64,000 nucleotides of DNA, from positions 1,798,001 through 1,862,000 of the forward strand of contig NZ_CP159253.1 of NCBI RefSeq assembly GCF_040438645.1, written 5' to 3'. Shown here one piece after another: positions 1 through 9,456 of the stretch (its first letter is position 1; each line of letters begins with the position of its first letter). A model generated the notes under the pieces. It saw only the letters and a program-made list of their open reading frames with translations, was not told the DNA's origin and ran no database searches. This DNA is from Mesorhizobium sp. WSM2240 (GTDB lineage Bacteria > Pseudomonadota > Alphaproteobacteria > Rhizobiales > Rhizobiaceae). The position numbers were made by a program, and so were the translations under genes.

Positions 1-25
1 CTGTTCTGGCGCAAGGCCAGAACAG
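1..25. repeat. perfect inverted repeat at the left edge
   Basis: CTGTTCTGGC and its exact reverse complement GCCAGAACAG are separated by five bases. No T-run follows on the plus strand. It could be a terminator of a gene to the left (minus-strand sequence is cut off) or an operator. The window edge prevents a decision. Confidence 0.5.
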
Positions 26-318
26 CGTGACCACGCCATAAATGGGGATAAATCGTATGGAGCGATACGGATTGACGCCGAAATCCCACGGAAATCCCGT
101 CAGCGTCAAAACATTCTTCTCGGATTTGACCACCGATTCGTGGTGGAAATCGCCCAGAAGAAATCATTCCTGCCGATCGGTCATCAAGGTCTTTGCCACG
201 GCGGATCGACACGCTAGGGAAGAGAACGTCGGCAGCGAGGCGCAATCTGCGCGGGAGGCCGATTCCAATCTCCGGCGGCCTCGGTCTGAGCGCCGCTCGC
301 AAGCCACAGGTGATGCCG
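26..318. other. upstream region of the GH43 gene, no gene seen
   Basis: About 290 bases with no convincing coding sequence. An open frame from 42 to 329 has poor codon usage and no family resemblance. I see no clear promoter or operator. Confidence 0.4.
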
Positions 319-1932
319 ATGATCCGTAATCCTATCCTGCCCGGTTTCAATCCAGATCCGTCGATCTGCCGCGTCGGGCAGGACTACTTCATCGCCACCT
401 CGACCTTCGAATGGTATCCCGGCGTCCAGATCCACCATTCGACCGATCTCGTGAACTGGCGGCTGGTCAAGCGCCCTCTCGATCGCGCCGCCCAGCTCGA
501 CATGCGCGGCGCTCCCGATTCCGGCGGCATATGGGCGCCGTGTCTTTCTTATGCCGACGGGCTGTTCTGGCTGGTCTATACCGACGTCAAGCGGCTCGAC
601 GGCAATTTCAAGGATGCGCACAACTACATCGTGACGGCGCCATCGATCGAGGGCCCATGGTCGGATCCGGTCTATATCAATTCGAGCGGCTTCGACCCGT
701 CGCTCTTCCATGACGACGACGGCAGGAAGTGGTTCCTCAACATGGTCTGGAACCATGTCTCCACCGGCGTCGGCGGCAGCCCCAAGCATCCATCCTTTGC
801 CGGGATACTTCTGCAGGAGTACGATCCGGCGGGCAAGAAGCTCGTCGGGCCGGTCAGGAACATCTTTGCCGGCAGCCCGCACGGGCTGGTCGAGGGGCCG
901 CATCTCTGGAAGCGCAACGGCTGGTATTATCTGACCACCGCCGAAGGCGGCACCGGCTACGGCCATGCCGTCACCATGGCCCGCTCGCGTGACATTGGCG
1001 GCCCGTATGAGCTTCACCCCGACACGCACGTCATCACCTCCAAGGACGCGCCGACAGCCGTGCTGCAGCGCGCCGGCCACGGTCAGATCGTCGAGACGCC
1101 GGACGGCGCGGTCTATCACACGCATCTCTGCTCGCGGCCTTTGCCGGGACTGCGGCGCTCGCCGCTCGGCCGCGAGACGGCTATACAGAAATGCGCCTGG
1201 GGTGAGGACGGCTGGCTGCGGCTCGAGAAGGGCGGACCCGTGCCGGAGGTCGAGGTGCCGGCGCCCGCTGCGGCTTTGCGCAAGCCACGCCCTGAGACGA
1301 TTCGCCATGATTTCGACGGCGCAGAGCTGCCGCTCGATTTTCAGTGGCTGCGAACGCCTTATCCCGAGCGGCTTTTCTCGCTATCCGGAAAGTCCGGCGC
1401 TCTACGCCTCTTCGGGCGCGAATCGATCGGCAGTTGGTACGAGCAGGCGCTGGTCGCCCGGCGGCAGGAAGATTTCTCCTTCCGCGCCGAAACCGAACTC
1501 GCCTTTGCGCCGGAGAGTTTCCAGCAGGCGGCCGGGCTGACGCATTATTATAACCGCCACAAGTTCCATTTCCTGGCCGTCACGCATGACGCAAGCCGCG
1601 GCCGCGTGCTCACCATCCTGTCCTGCCCCGGCGACTGGCCGAACGGCAAGCTGGACTTTCCGCTCGCCGAGCCGCTGCCGCTCCGCGGAGAGCGTCCGAT
1701 CGGTCTCGCCGCGGAAGTGGCAGGCGACACCTTGCAGTTCTGGTATCGGGAAGGCGGCGATTGGACGAAGGCAGGACCGGTGCTGGACGCCAGCGTCATT
1801 TCCGACGAGGGCGGCCGCGGCGAGCATGGCTCCTTCACCGGCGCCTTCGTCGGCATGGCCGCTTTCGACACGAGCGGCTCCGGCATGCCAGCCGATTTTG
1901 AATATTTCAGCTACATCAGGCGCGAGGAGTGA
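319..1932 (+). CDS. glycoside hydrolase family 43 beta-xylosidase/arabinofuranosidase
   Basis: A 537-residue protein expected to release xylose or arabinose from xylo-oligosaccharides. The N-terminus NPILPGFNPDPSIC carries the family's general-base Asp in the NPDPS signature, and the first ~310 residues have the five-bladed propeller pattern (FIATSTFEWYPGVQIHHSTDL, GFDPSLFHDD, LVEGPHL with the likely catalytic Glu). The C-terminal ~220 residues look like the beta-sandwich domain of XynB-type enzymes, and the length fits that group. The ATG at 319 is preferred to 313 because CAGG at 307-310 is too close to 313. No signal peptide is visible, so a cytoplasmic enzyme acting on imported oligosaccharides is inferred. 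Exact substrate is unknown. Confidence 0.88.
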   Translation: MIRNPILPGFNPDPSICRVGQDYFIATSTFEWYPGVQIHHSTDLVNWRLVKRPLDRAAQLDMRGAPDSGGIWAPCLSYADGLFWLVYTDVKRLDGNFKDAHNYIVTAPSIEGPWSDPVYINSSGFDPSLFHDDDGRKWFLNMVWNHVSTGVGGSPKHPSFAGILLQEYDPAGKKLVGPVRNIFAGSPHGLVEGPHLWKRNGWYYLTTAEGGTGYGHAVTMARSRDIGGPYELHPDTHVITSKDAPTAVLQRAGHGQIVETPDGAVYHTHLCSRPLPGLRRSPLGRETAIQKCAWGEDGWLRLEKGGPVPEVEVPAPAAALRKPRPETIRHDFDGAELPLDFQWLRTPYPERLFSLSGKSGALRLFGRESIGSWYEQALVARRQEDFSFRAETELAFAPESFQQAAGLTHYYNRHKFHFLAVTHDASRGRVLTILSCPGDWPNGKLDFPLAEPLPLRGERPIGLAAEVAGDTLQFWYREGGDWTKAGPVLDASVISDEGGRGEHGSFTGAFVGMAAFDTSGSGMPADFEYFSYIRREE

Positions 1933-2017
1933 GGTGACGGTCTGGCCACTCGCGGACTTTGCGCATCAAGGGATAATGGTCGACGCGGGCGGGTTGGGCC
2001 GGAGGACGGCAAGCCTC

Positions 2018-2692
2018 TCATCGAGGCAGCGGATAGGTCTGCGGCGACTTGCGATACGCCTCTTCGCATTGGGGCGAGCAAAACCACGGGCCGTCCGGGG
2101 CAGCCCGCCGATACGATGCATAAGGAGCATGCATCTTGCACACCGGATCGATCCAGGCCGGGTCTGGCGACGGGGCAAGCTCGATCTCGTAAAGAGGGAC
2201 TTCATCGGCTACCGATCTAAGCGCCATTTTTCCGAGATCACGCACCACGATTCCTTTGGCGGCAGCCGTCTCGGCAATTGGTTGAGTAGCAAGCAATTGA
2301 CCGGGGGCTGCAAGCGCGGCGATGCGCGCTGCTATGTTGACGGTCGATCCGAATATATCACTTCCCCTGCGGATGACCTGCCCATGGTTCAGCCCTGCAC
2401 GCGTTAGCGGCAGGCGCGGCTCTTTTCGGCATGCCTGCAACAGTGTCCCGAGAACCTGGATCGCGATTTCCGGCTCGGGAAACGAGAGCATCGCCTCATC
2501 GCCGATCCATTTGATCGGCGGTTCATATCCGTCCAGGGCTTCGCGGACCATTTTCTCGAAAATGTCGAGCACGTCTATCGCGGCTGCGTCTCCGTAGACG
2601 TCCGCAATGGCGCTGAATCCGGCAAGATCTATGAATGCGACAGTAGCCGCCGCGCCGGCGGAACTCTGTGTCGGGCTCGCATGGCGTTCCAT
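2018..2692 (-). CDS. class III adenylate cyclase with C-terminal YHS domain
   Basis: 224 residues. Residues 15-170 are a class III nucleotide cyclase domain: metal-binding Asp22 in FIDLAGFS, Lys61 and Asp65 in KWIGDEA, Asp112 in SDIFGSTVN, and transition-state Asn119 and Arg123 in NIAAR. The Lys61/Asp112 pair is the adenine-selecting combination known in this class, so cAMP is the predicted product. Residues 182-221 (DPVCKM...FCSPQCEEAY) form a YHS-type metal-binding domain with Cys185, Cys205 and Cys209. No membrane segment is seen. It is convergent with the GH43 gene and follows groEL1 on the same strand. Catalytic residues look complete; the role of the YHS domain is unknown. Confidence 0.85.
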   Translation of the reverse strand: MERHASPTQSSAGAAATVAFIDLAGFSAIADVYGDAAAIDVLDIFEKMVREALDGYEPPIKWIGDEAMLSFPEPEIAIQVLGTLLQACRKEPRLPLTRAGLNHGQVIRRGSDIFGSTVNIAARIAALAAPGQLLATQPIAETAAAKGIVVRDLGKMALRSVADEVPLYEIELAPSPDPAWIDPVCKMHAPYASYRRAAPDGPWFCSPQCEEAYRKSPQTYPLPR

Positions 2693-2813
2693 CGAGATTG
2701 CTTAACGCCGATCGCATCGAGTTTCAAATGCAGCCGTCAAGGCGAACTGGCGCTGATCCCAGCCGCTGGGGGAACATTGCTGCAGACCAGCTCCGCATTC
2801 TTATAACCTCAAT

Positions 2814-2846
2814 GCAGGTCCACGCCCGCTGCGGGCGTGGACCTGC
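2814..2846. repeat. 15-bp perfect stem-loop after groEL1
   Basis: GCAGGTCCACGCCCG pairs exactly with CGGGCGTGGACCTGC across a 3-base loop. It lies 6 bases beyond the groEL1 stop on the minus strand. No T-run follows, so it is more likely a 3'-end stabilising hairpin or factor-assisted terminator than a classic intrinsic terminator. Confidence 0.6.
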
Positions 2847-2852
2847 GCCGTA

Positions 2853-4511
<1,659 letters not shown>

Positions 4512-4542
4512 TCATTGACTGGTGGTTCGCCGTCAGAACCCG

Positions 4543-4857
4543 TCAGGCGGCGTTCTTCAGTTCGGCGGTGTTCTCGATCACGCCCATCACGTCGCTTTCC
4601 TTCATGATGAGCAGATCCTCGCCGTTCAGCTTGATCTCGGTGCCGGACCATTTGCCGAACAGGATACGGTCTCCGACCTTGACGTCGAGCGGCTGAAGCT
4701 GGCCGGCTTCGTTGCGCGCGCCGGGTCCGGTGGCGATGACTTCGCCCTCCTGCGGCTTCTCCTTGGCGGTGTCGGGGATGATGATGCCTCCGGCCGTTTT
4801 CTCGTCGACCTCGACGCGGCGAACCAGAATACGGTCATGCAATGGACGGAACGTCAT
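4543..4857 (-). CDS. groES: 10 kDa co-chaperonin GroES, copy 1
   Basis: 104 residues beginning [16 protein letters not shown], the GroES signature. The protein contains the mobile-loop region [18 protein letters not shown]. An upstream in-frame extension to 4911 is rejected because GAGGAG sits just before the ATG at 4857 and the family begins here. It caps the GroEL ring. It has a six-residue C-terminal extension ([10 protein letters not shown] end) compared with copy 2. First gene of the groESL1 operon, with CIRCE about 150 bases upstream. Confidence 0.96.
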   Translation of the reverse strand: MTFRPLHDRILVRRVEVDEKTAGGIIIPDTAKEKPQEGEVIATGPGARNEAGQLQPLDVKVGDRILFGKWSGTEIKLNGEDLLIMKESDVMGVIENTAELKNAA

Positions 4858-5009
4858 GTTGCTCTCCTCATGGACAAACAGATTTGAGGTCCCTGCGCAC
4901 CGGGCCGGCAATATCGGGCGGCGCGGGGAGCCGCGACCCTTGTTGAGGCGCCGCGCGATTATCGAGCTAGTTTGGAAATTTCAGCTTTCAAGAGGCTCCG
5001 GCAAAAATT

Positions 5010-5036
5010 TTGGCACTCGCGACCGACGAGTGCTAA
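5010..5036. promoter_or_regulatory. CIRCE element (HrcA operator) for groESL1
   Basis: TTGGCACTC-N9-GAGTGCTAA. This matches the CIRCE consensus TTAGCACTC-N9-GAGTGCTAA with one mismatch in the left arm. HrcA is the known repressor for this site. The element lies between groES1 and the divergent arsR gene. Confidence 0.93.
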
Positions 5037-5129
5037 CTCGCCGTGAACCCGTGGCAGTCCGGGGCCAGATTGAAGGCACGCAGGCCAACACCGCAGTTGC
5101 GCTATCGTCATCCATCTGTTACGTCCTCC

Positions 5130-5145
5130 TTAATCTAATTAATCT
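5130..5145. promoter_or_regulatory. TTAATCT direct repeat upstream of arsR1, possible operator
   Basis: TTAATCT occurs twice, separated by AA, 15 bases upstream of the arsR1 start in an AT-rich patch. ArsR proteins commonly repress their own promoter from such a position. The dyad expected for ArsR is not obvious, so this is tentative. Confidence 0.3.
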
Positions 5146-5159
5146 GGATTTGTGGATAC

Positions 5160-5492
5160 ATGGATAAAAAGGCAGCGCTCGCCAGCCTCTCCGCGCTGGG
5201 CCAGGATACGAGGCTCGAAGTATTCCGGTTGCTGGTGCGCGCTGGCACCGAAGGTATGCCGGCCGGCGAGGTCGCAACCTCCCTCGGTGCGGTGCAGAAC
5301 ACCATGTCGGCGCATTTGAAAGTGCTCGATCACGCCGGCCTGGTGCGCGCCGAACGCGACGGTCGCACCGTACGCTACGTCGCCGACATGACCGGCTTCC
5401 GCGATCTTTTGGCCTACCTGATGGAAGATTGCTGCAATGGTTCGCCGGAGCTCTGCCAGCCAGTGATCCAGGCCGTCACCTGCAATTGCTAG
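5160..5492 (+). CDS. arsR: ArsR-family arsenic-responsive repressor 1
   Basis: 110 residues with a winged helix-turn-helix (TRLEVFRLLV...VQNTMSAHLKVLDHAGLVRAERDGRTVRY). The classical ELCVCDL metal site in helix 3 is absent. A C-terminal cluster Cys91-Cys92 and Cys99, plus Cys108 and Cys110, resembles the arsenite site known from Acidithiobacillus ferrooxidans ArsR. First gene of arsR-arsC-acr3-arsC, 14 bases before arsC. Derepression by As(III) or Sb(III) is the expected behaviour. No clear ribosome-binding site precedes the ATG. Confidence 0.9.
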   Translation: MDKKAALASLSALGQDTRLEVFRLLVRAGTEGMPAGEVATSLGAVQNTMSAHLKVLDHAGLVRAERDGRTVRYVADMTGFRDLLAYLMEDCCNGSPELCQPVIQAVTCNC

Positions 5493-5506
5493 GGAGATTT
5501 TCGCCG

Positions 5507-6016
5507 ATGAGCGACCAGCTTTTCAACGTATTGTTTCTCTGCACCGGGAATTCGGCCAGGTCCATTCTCGCCGAGGCGATCCTGAACCGCGTGGGGCAGG
5601 GCCGTTTCCGGGCGTTCTCGGCCGGTTCGCAGCCGAAAGGCGAGGTGCATCCCTACGCCCTCCAACTTCTCACGAGCCTCAACCATGATGCTTCCTTTGC
5701 CCGCTCGAAAAGCTGGGAAGAGTTTGCCGCCCGGGGCGCGCCGGAGATGAACTTCGTCTTCACCGTCTGCGACAATGCGGCGAACGAGGCCTGCCCGGTG
5801 TGGCCGGGGCAGCCGATGACAGCGCATTGGGGCGTGCCGGACCCCGCGGCGGTCGACGGCACCGAGGCGGAAAAGCACCTCGCCTTCGCCGACGCATACC
5901 GCATGCTCAACAACCGGATCTCGATCTTCACCAACCTGCCGATGGCCAGGCTGGACCGGCTCTCGCTGCAGAAGCGGCTGGACGAGATCGGGCGCAATCT
6001 GCCCGAGGCCGGCTGA
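5507..6016 (+). CDS. arsC: arsenate reductase, low-molecular-weight phosphatase type
   Basis: 169 residues. The P-loop CTGNSARS (Cys12 to Arg18, CX5R) sits at the N-terminus after a hydrophobic strand, as in LMW protein tyrosine phosphatase-like arsenate reductases. The enzyme reduces As(V) to As(III) in the cytoplasm for export. GGGAG lies upstream of ATG 5507. An in-frame extension back to 5429 overlaps arsR and is rejected. The next gene is the As(III) pump. The reductant (thioredoxin or glutaredoxin) cannot be told from sequence. Confidence 0.9.
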   Translation: MSDQLFNVLFLCTGNSARSILAEAILNRVGQGRFRAFSAGSQPKGEVHPYALQLLTSLNHDASFARSKSWEEFAARGAPEMNFVFTVCDNAANEACPVWPGQPMTAHWGVPDPAAVDGTEAEKHLAFADAYRMLNNRISIFTNLPMARLDRLSLQKRLDEIGRNLPEAG

Positions 6017-6031
6017 CCCGAGGAATACGAA

Positions 6032-7141
6032 ATGACAGACCGCACTTTCGACACCGCCGAGCGTACGCCGGCCGGCATCGGCTTCTTCGAAAAATACCTG
6101 ACGCTCTGGGTCGCGCTTTGCATAGTTGCCGGCATAGCGCTCGGCCACATCCTGCCGGGGGCGTTCCGCGTAATCGCCGCGGCTGAAGTGGCCAAGGTCA
6201 ACATACCGGTGGCGGTGCTCATCTGGCTGATGATCGTCCCGATGCTGCTGCGCGTCGATTTCGGCTCGCTTGCCCGGGTCGGCACATATTGGCGCGGCAT
6301 CGGCGTAACGCTATTCGTCAACTGGGCGGTGAAGCCGTTCTCGATGGCGCTGCTCGGCTGGCTCTTCATAGGCTGGCTGTTCCGGCCCTGGCTGCCCGGC
6401 GACCAGATCGATTCCTATATTGCCGGCCTGATCATCCTGGCGGCGGCGCCCTGTACGGCGATGGTGTTCGTGTGGTCGAACCTGACCAGGGGAGAGCCGA
6501 ATTTCACGCTGTCGCAGGTTGCGCTCAACGACGCGATCATGATCGTCGCCTTCGCGCCGATCGTTGGACTGCTCCTCGGGCTGTCGGCGATCACCGTGCC
6601 TTGGGATACGCTCGTGCTATCGGTCGTCCTCTACATCCTCATTCCGGTAATCGTAGCACAGGTAGTCCGCCGCCGCGTACTCGCGAGCGGGGGCGAGGGC
6701 GCGCTGAACAGCCTGCTCGCTGCCATGCAGCCGCTGTCCCTGGTATCGCTGCTGGCGACGCTCGTGCTCTTGTTCGGGTTCCAGGGCGAGCAGATCATCG
6801 CCCAGCCGATGGTGATCGCGCTGCTTGCCGTGCCTATCCTGATCCAGGTCTATTTCAATTCGGGGCTTGCCTACCTCCTGAACCGCATTTCGGGTGAACG
6901 GCATTGCGTCGCCGGGCCGTCGGCCCTCATCGGCGCATCCAACTTCTTCGAGCTCGCAGTAGCCGCGGCGATCGTATTGTTCGGGTTGAATTCGGGGGCG
7001 GCTCTCGCCACTGTGGTCGGCGTGCTGATCGAGGTGCCGGTCATGCTGTCCGTGGTGTGGATCGTCAACCGCAGCAAGGGCTGGTACGAGAGCGGCCCCG
7101 CTGTGCGCCGCGCAACGCCGATTGAAGGGCCTGCCGAATGA
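6032..7141 (+). CDS. acr3: Acr3-family arsenite efflux permease
   Basis: 369 residues with about ten hydrophobic helices. It has the Acr3 hallmark AAAPCTAMVFVWS with Cys141 in TM4 and the conserved acidic residue in GASNFFELAVA of TM9; both are important for As(III)/H+ antiport in this family. Inner-membrane protein. GAGGAA precedes the ATG at 6032. Its stop overlaps the next arsC start by ATGA, indicating translational coupling. It is sometimes labelled arsB, but it is not the 12-helix ArsB family. Confidence 0.94.
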   Translation: MTDRTFDTAERTPAGIGFFEKYLTLWVALCIVAGIALGHILPGAFRVIAAAEVAKVNIPVAVLIWLMIVPMLLRVDFGSLARVGTYWRGIGVTLFVNWAVKPFSMALLGWLFIGWLFRPWLPGDQIDSYIAGLIILAAAPCTAMVFVWSNLTRGEPNFTLSQVALNDAIMIVAFAPIVGLLLGLSAITVPWDTLVLSVVLYILIPVIVAQVVRRRVLASGGEGALNSLLAAMQPLSLVSLLATLVLLFGFQGEQIIAQPMVIALLAVPILIQVYFNSGLAYLLNRISGERHCVAGPSALIGASNFFELAVAAAIVLFGLNSGAALATVVGVLIEVPVMLSVVWIVNRSKGWYESGPAVRRATPIEGPAE

Positions 7142-7557
7142 CCGTCACTATCTATCACAATCCGGCCTGCGGCACGTCCCGCAACACGCTGGCCATGATC
7201 AGGCAGTCCGGCGAGGAGCCGGAGGTGATCGAATATCTCAAGAATCCGCCGTCGCGCGAAAGACTTGTCGAGCTTCTCAAGGCGATGGGAATGACCCCGC
7301 GCGAACTGCTTCGCGAGAAGGGCACGCCCTATTCGGAGCTTGGGCTGGGCGATCCGAAATTGAGCGACGACGAACTGATAGATTTCATGCTGGCGCACCC
7401 GATCCTGATCAATCGCCCGATCGTCGTGACGCCGCTGGGCTCGGTTCTGGCGCGGCCCTCCGAACGGGTCCTCGAGGTCCTGCCCAATCCGGAGATCGGC
7501 TCTTTCACGAAAGAAGACGGCGAGGTGGTGAGCGGATCCAGGGGCCGGCGCGGCTGA
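7138..7557 (+). CDS. arsC: arsenate reductase, glutaredoxin-linked ArsC type
   Basis: 139 residues. It begins TVTIYHNPACGTSRNTL with the single catalytic Cys of the CGTSR motif typical of E. coli R773-type ArsC, and has Arg-rich anion-binding positions near NRPIVVTPLGSVLARPSERV. It uses glutathione/glutaredoxin to reduce arsenate. It overlaps acr3 by four bases. It is unrelated in fold and mechanism to the LMW-type ArsC at 5507, so the operon has two independent reductases. Confidence 0.95.
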   Translation: MTVTIYHNPACGTSRNTLAMIRQSGEEPEVIEYLKNPPSRERLVELLKAMGMTPRELLREKGTPYSELGLGDPKLSDDELIDFMLAHPILINRPIVVTPLGSVLARPSERVLEVLPNPEIGSFTKEDGEVVSGSRGRRG

Positions 7558-7578
7558 CAGCCTGCCGTATCGCCATCT

Positions 7579-7598
7579 ATTTCGATTTTCATCGAAAT
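7579..7598. promoter_or_regulatory. palindromic operator candidate upstream of arsR2
   Basis: ATTTCGAT-TTTC-ATCGAAAT is a perfect 8-bp inverted repeat ending four bases before a TTGACA -35 box. Its position suits autorepression by the ArsR protein encoded at 7638. Confidence 0.6.
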
Positions 7599-7602
7599 TC
7601 TA

Positions 7603-7631
7603 TTGACAACCCACAAGGCCAGCAATATGGT
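7603..7631 (+). promoter_or_regulatory. sigma70-type promoter for arsR2, apparently leaderless
   Basis: TTGACA at 7603-7608, a 17-base spacer, and TATGGT at 7626-7631. The expected start of transcription, about seven bases after the -10, falls on the A of the arsR2 ATG (7638). No ribosome-binding site is visible there. Confidence 0.6.
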
Positions 7632-7637
7632 ATTTCC

Positions 7638-7958
7638 ATGAAACTCGAAAAAGCAGCCAATCAACTCGAAGCGCTGGGAAATCCGACCCGGCTCCAACTC
7701 TACCGCACCTTGGTTCGCGCCGGGGAGGAGGGGCTGCCAGTCGGGCGTATCCAGGAAAAGCTGGATATAGCCGCTTCGACGCTCTCGCATCATTTGAAGC
7801 GCCTGGTCGACACCGGACTGGTGACGCAAGAGCGGCAGGCGACGACGCTGATCTGCCGCGCCCATTATCCAGGCATGCAGGCACTGATCGGCTACCTGGC
7901 CGACGAATGCTGTGCCGATGGAACCTGCCCGCCGGTGGCGAAAGAAGCGGTTGCATAA
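7638..7958 (+). CDS. ArsR-family transcriptional repressor 2
   Basis: 106 residues beginning MKLEKAANQLEALGNPTRLQLYR, a standard ArsR winged helix with recognition helix in STLSHHLKRLVDTGLV. Cys near the end (ECCADGTC) form a C-terminal metal-site candidate similar in position to that of ArsR1, although the two proteins are clearly different sequences. An upstream open frame back to 7122 is discarded: it overlaps arsC in another frame and the promoter lies inside it. The gene starts a second transcription unit that probably includes the flavoprotein and MFS genes. Confidence 0.9.
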   Translation: MKLEKAANQLEALGNPTRLQLYRTLVRAGEEGLPVGRIQEKLDIAASTLSHHLKRLVDTGLVTQERQATTLICRAHYPGMQALIGYLADECCADGTCPPVAKEAVA

Positions 7959-8016
7959 GGCCGGCATTTTTTTGACTTGATAATTCGAAGTTACTAGAAG
8001 GATGGAAGGTGTGAAC
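7959..8016 (+). promoter_or_regulatory. spacer between arsR2 and flavoprotein gene with possible promoter
   Basis: TTGACT at 7972-7977 is followed by an AT-rich stretch with TTCGAA, echoing the TCGAA of the arsR2 operator. No good -10 is present at 17 bases (TAGAAG). GGAAGG at 8004-8009 is a good ribosome-binding site for ATG 8017. A separate ArsR-controlled promoter is possible but weakly supported. Confidence 0.3.
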
Positions 8017-9456
8017 ATGACTTTGAACGGAGAACTTCCTGTTGCGATTGTCGGCGCCGGTCCCGTAGGTCTGGCGGCGGCTGCTCATCTGGTATTGCGC
8101 GGCTTGACACCGATTGTCTTCGAGCGTGGCGAGACGGTCGGCTCGGCGCTGCTCCAATGGGGGCATGTCCGGGTGTTTTCGCCGTGGCGCTATAATAGCG
8201 ATGCGGCGGCGCGGTCGCTGCTCGAGCAATCGGGCTGGGAAGCCCCGGACGACGAGGCGCTGCCGACGGGATCGGAGATCGTACGGGACTATCTCACACC
8301 GCTGGCGGCGCTTCCGCAGATCGCGCCCAATCTGAGGCTTGGCGCGGCGGTGACGGCGATCACGCGCCGGGGACACGACAAGGTCTCCGATGAAGGCAGG
8401 CAGGAGTCGCCATTCGTCATCCGCTATCGGGATGCAGATGGGGAGCACCGCATGCTTGCCCGCGCTGTGATCGACGCGTCAGGAACCTGGTCGCGGCCCA
8501 ATCCGATCGGCGTCGACGGTCTTCCGGTTCCGGGGGAGCGCGAGGCAGGCGAACGGATCGCCTACGGCATCCCGGACGTGATCGGCGCGCGCAGGAGCGA
8601 CTATGCCGGAAAACGCGTGCTGGTGATCGGTGGCGGACATTCCGCGATCAATGTGGCGCTGGCGCTGATAGAGCTTCAGGGCGAGGCGCCGGGCACCGAG
8701 ATCTTCTGGGCGCTCCGCCGCAACAGTGTCGCGAAGCTTCTCGGCGGCGGCCTGAACGACCAACTGCCGGAGCGCGGTGCGCTCGGCCTGGCCGCCAAGC
8801 GGGCGATCGAGGACGGCAGCATGAACATGCTGGCTCCGTTCTCGGCAGATAGCATCGAAGCGACGGGTGACGGTCTCGCGGTCGAGGCGACTCTGGCTGG
8901 GAAACCCTTCAGCCTGTCGGTGGACCGCATCGTCGCCGCGACAGGCTTCCGGCCCGACCTGTCGTTCCTTAGCGAGCTTCGCGTCGCGCTTGATCCGGCC
9001 GTGGAAGCGCCACCGGCGCTCGCTCCGCTCATCGACCCGAACCTTCATTCCTGCGGCACGGTCCCGCCGCATGGGGTCGAGGAACTCGCCCATCCGGAGA
9101 CTGGCTTCACGATCGTCGGGTCGAAGTCATACGGCCGCGCGCCGACCTTCCTGATGGCGACCGGTTACGAGCAGGTACGCTCGGTGGTTGCCGAGATCGC
9201 CGGGGATCATCGCGCAGCGCGTGAAGTGCACCTCGTGCTACCGGAAACCGGCGTCTGCAGCGCAGGGCCAGCCGCAGGGGACGGAGAGAAGGCGTCGTCC
9301 GGATGCTGCGGTGGACCCGCGCCGAAACAGATCGATGCGTGCTGCGTCGCCGATGCGGATGCCAAGGCGGAGGGCCGTGCCGGCTGCGGTTGCGGCGGCA
9401 GATCGGCAGACATACAAGCGACTGCCTCGGACAAATCGCTGGAACCCGCCGAATGA
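8017..9456 (+). CDS. FAD/NAD(P)-binding oxidoreductase with Cys-rich C-terminal tail, ars-linked
   Basis: 479 residues. The N-terminus has an FAD Rossmann motif (VAIVGAGPVGLAAAAHL), and a second dinucleotide motif lies near residue 205 (VLVIGGGHSAINVA), the layout of flavin-containing monooxygenases and related disulfide-independent oxidoreductases. From about residue 413 a tail with seven Cys is appended (GCCGG, ACC, GCGCGG), suitable for binding a soft metal or metalloid. ATG 8017 is preferred to 8002 because GGAAGG precedes it. It follows arsR2 and overlaps the MFS gene by ATGA. The arsenic link is from context. The substrate is unknown; ArsO-like or organoarsenical oxidation is a guess. 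Confidence 0.8.
   Translation: MTLNGELPVAIVGAGPVGLAAAAHLVLRGLTPIVFERGETVGSALLQWGHVRVFSPWRYNSDAAARSLLEQSGWEAPDDEALPTGSEIVRDYLTPLAALPQIAPNLRLGAAVTAITRRGHDKVSDEGRQESPFVIRYRDADGEHRMLARAVIDASGTWSRPNPIGVDGLPVPGEREAGERIAYGIPDVIGARRSDYAGKRVLVIGGGHSAINVALALIELQGEAPGTEIFWALRRNSVAKLLGGGLNDQLPERGALGLAAKRAIEDGSMNMLAPFSADSIEATGDGLAVEATLAGKPFSLSVDRIVAATGFRPDLSFLSELRVALDPAVEAPPALAPLIDPNLHSCGTVPPHGVEELAHPETGFTIVGSKSYGRAPTFLMATGYEQVRSVVAEIAGDHRAAREVHLVLPETGVCSAGPAAGDGEKASSGCCGGPAPKQIDACCVADADAKAEGRAGCGCGGRSADIQATASDKSLEPAE

Noticed and set aside
7122..7637. N-terminal extension of arsR2 overlapping arsC
   Set aside because: Reads the arsC gene in a wrong frame, and the arsR2 promoter and operator lie inside it; ArsR proteins begin at the ATG 7638.
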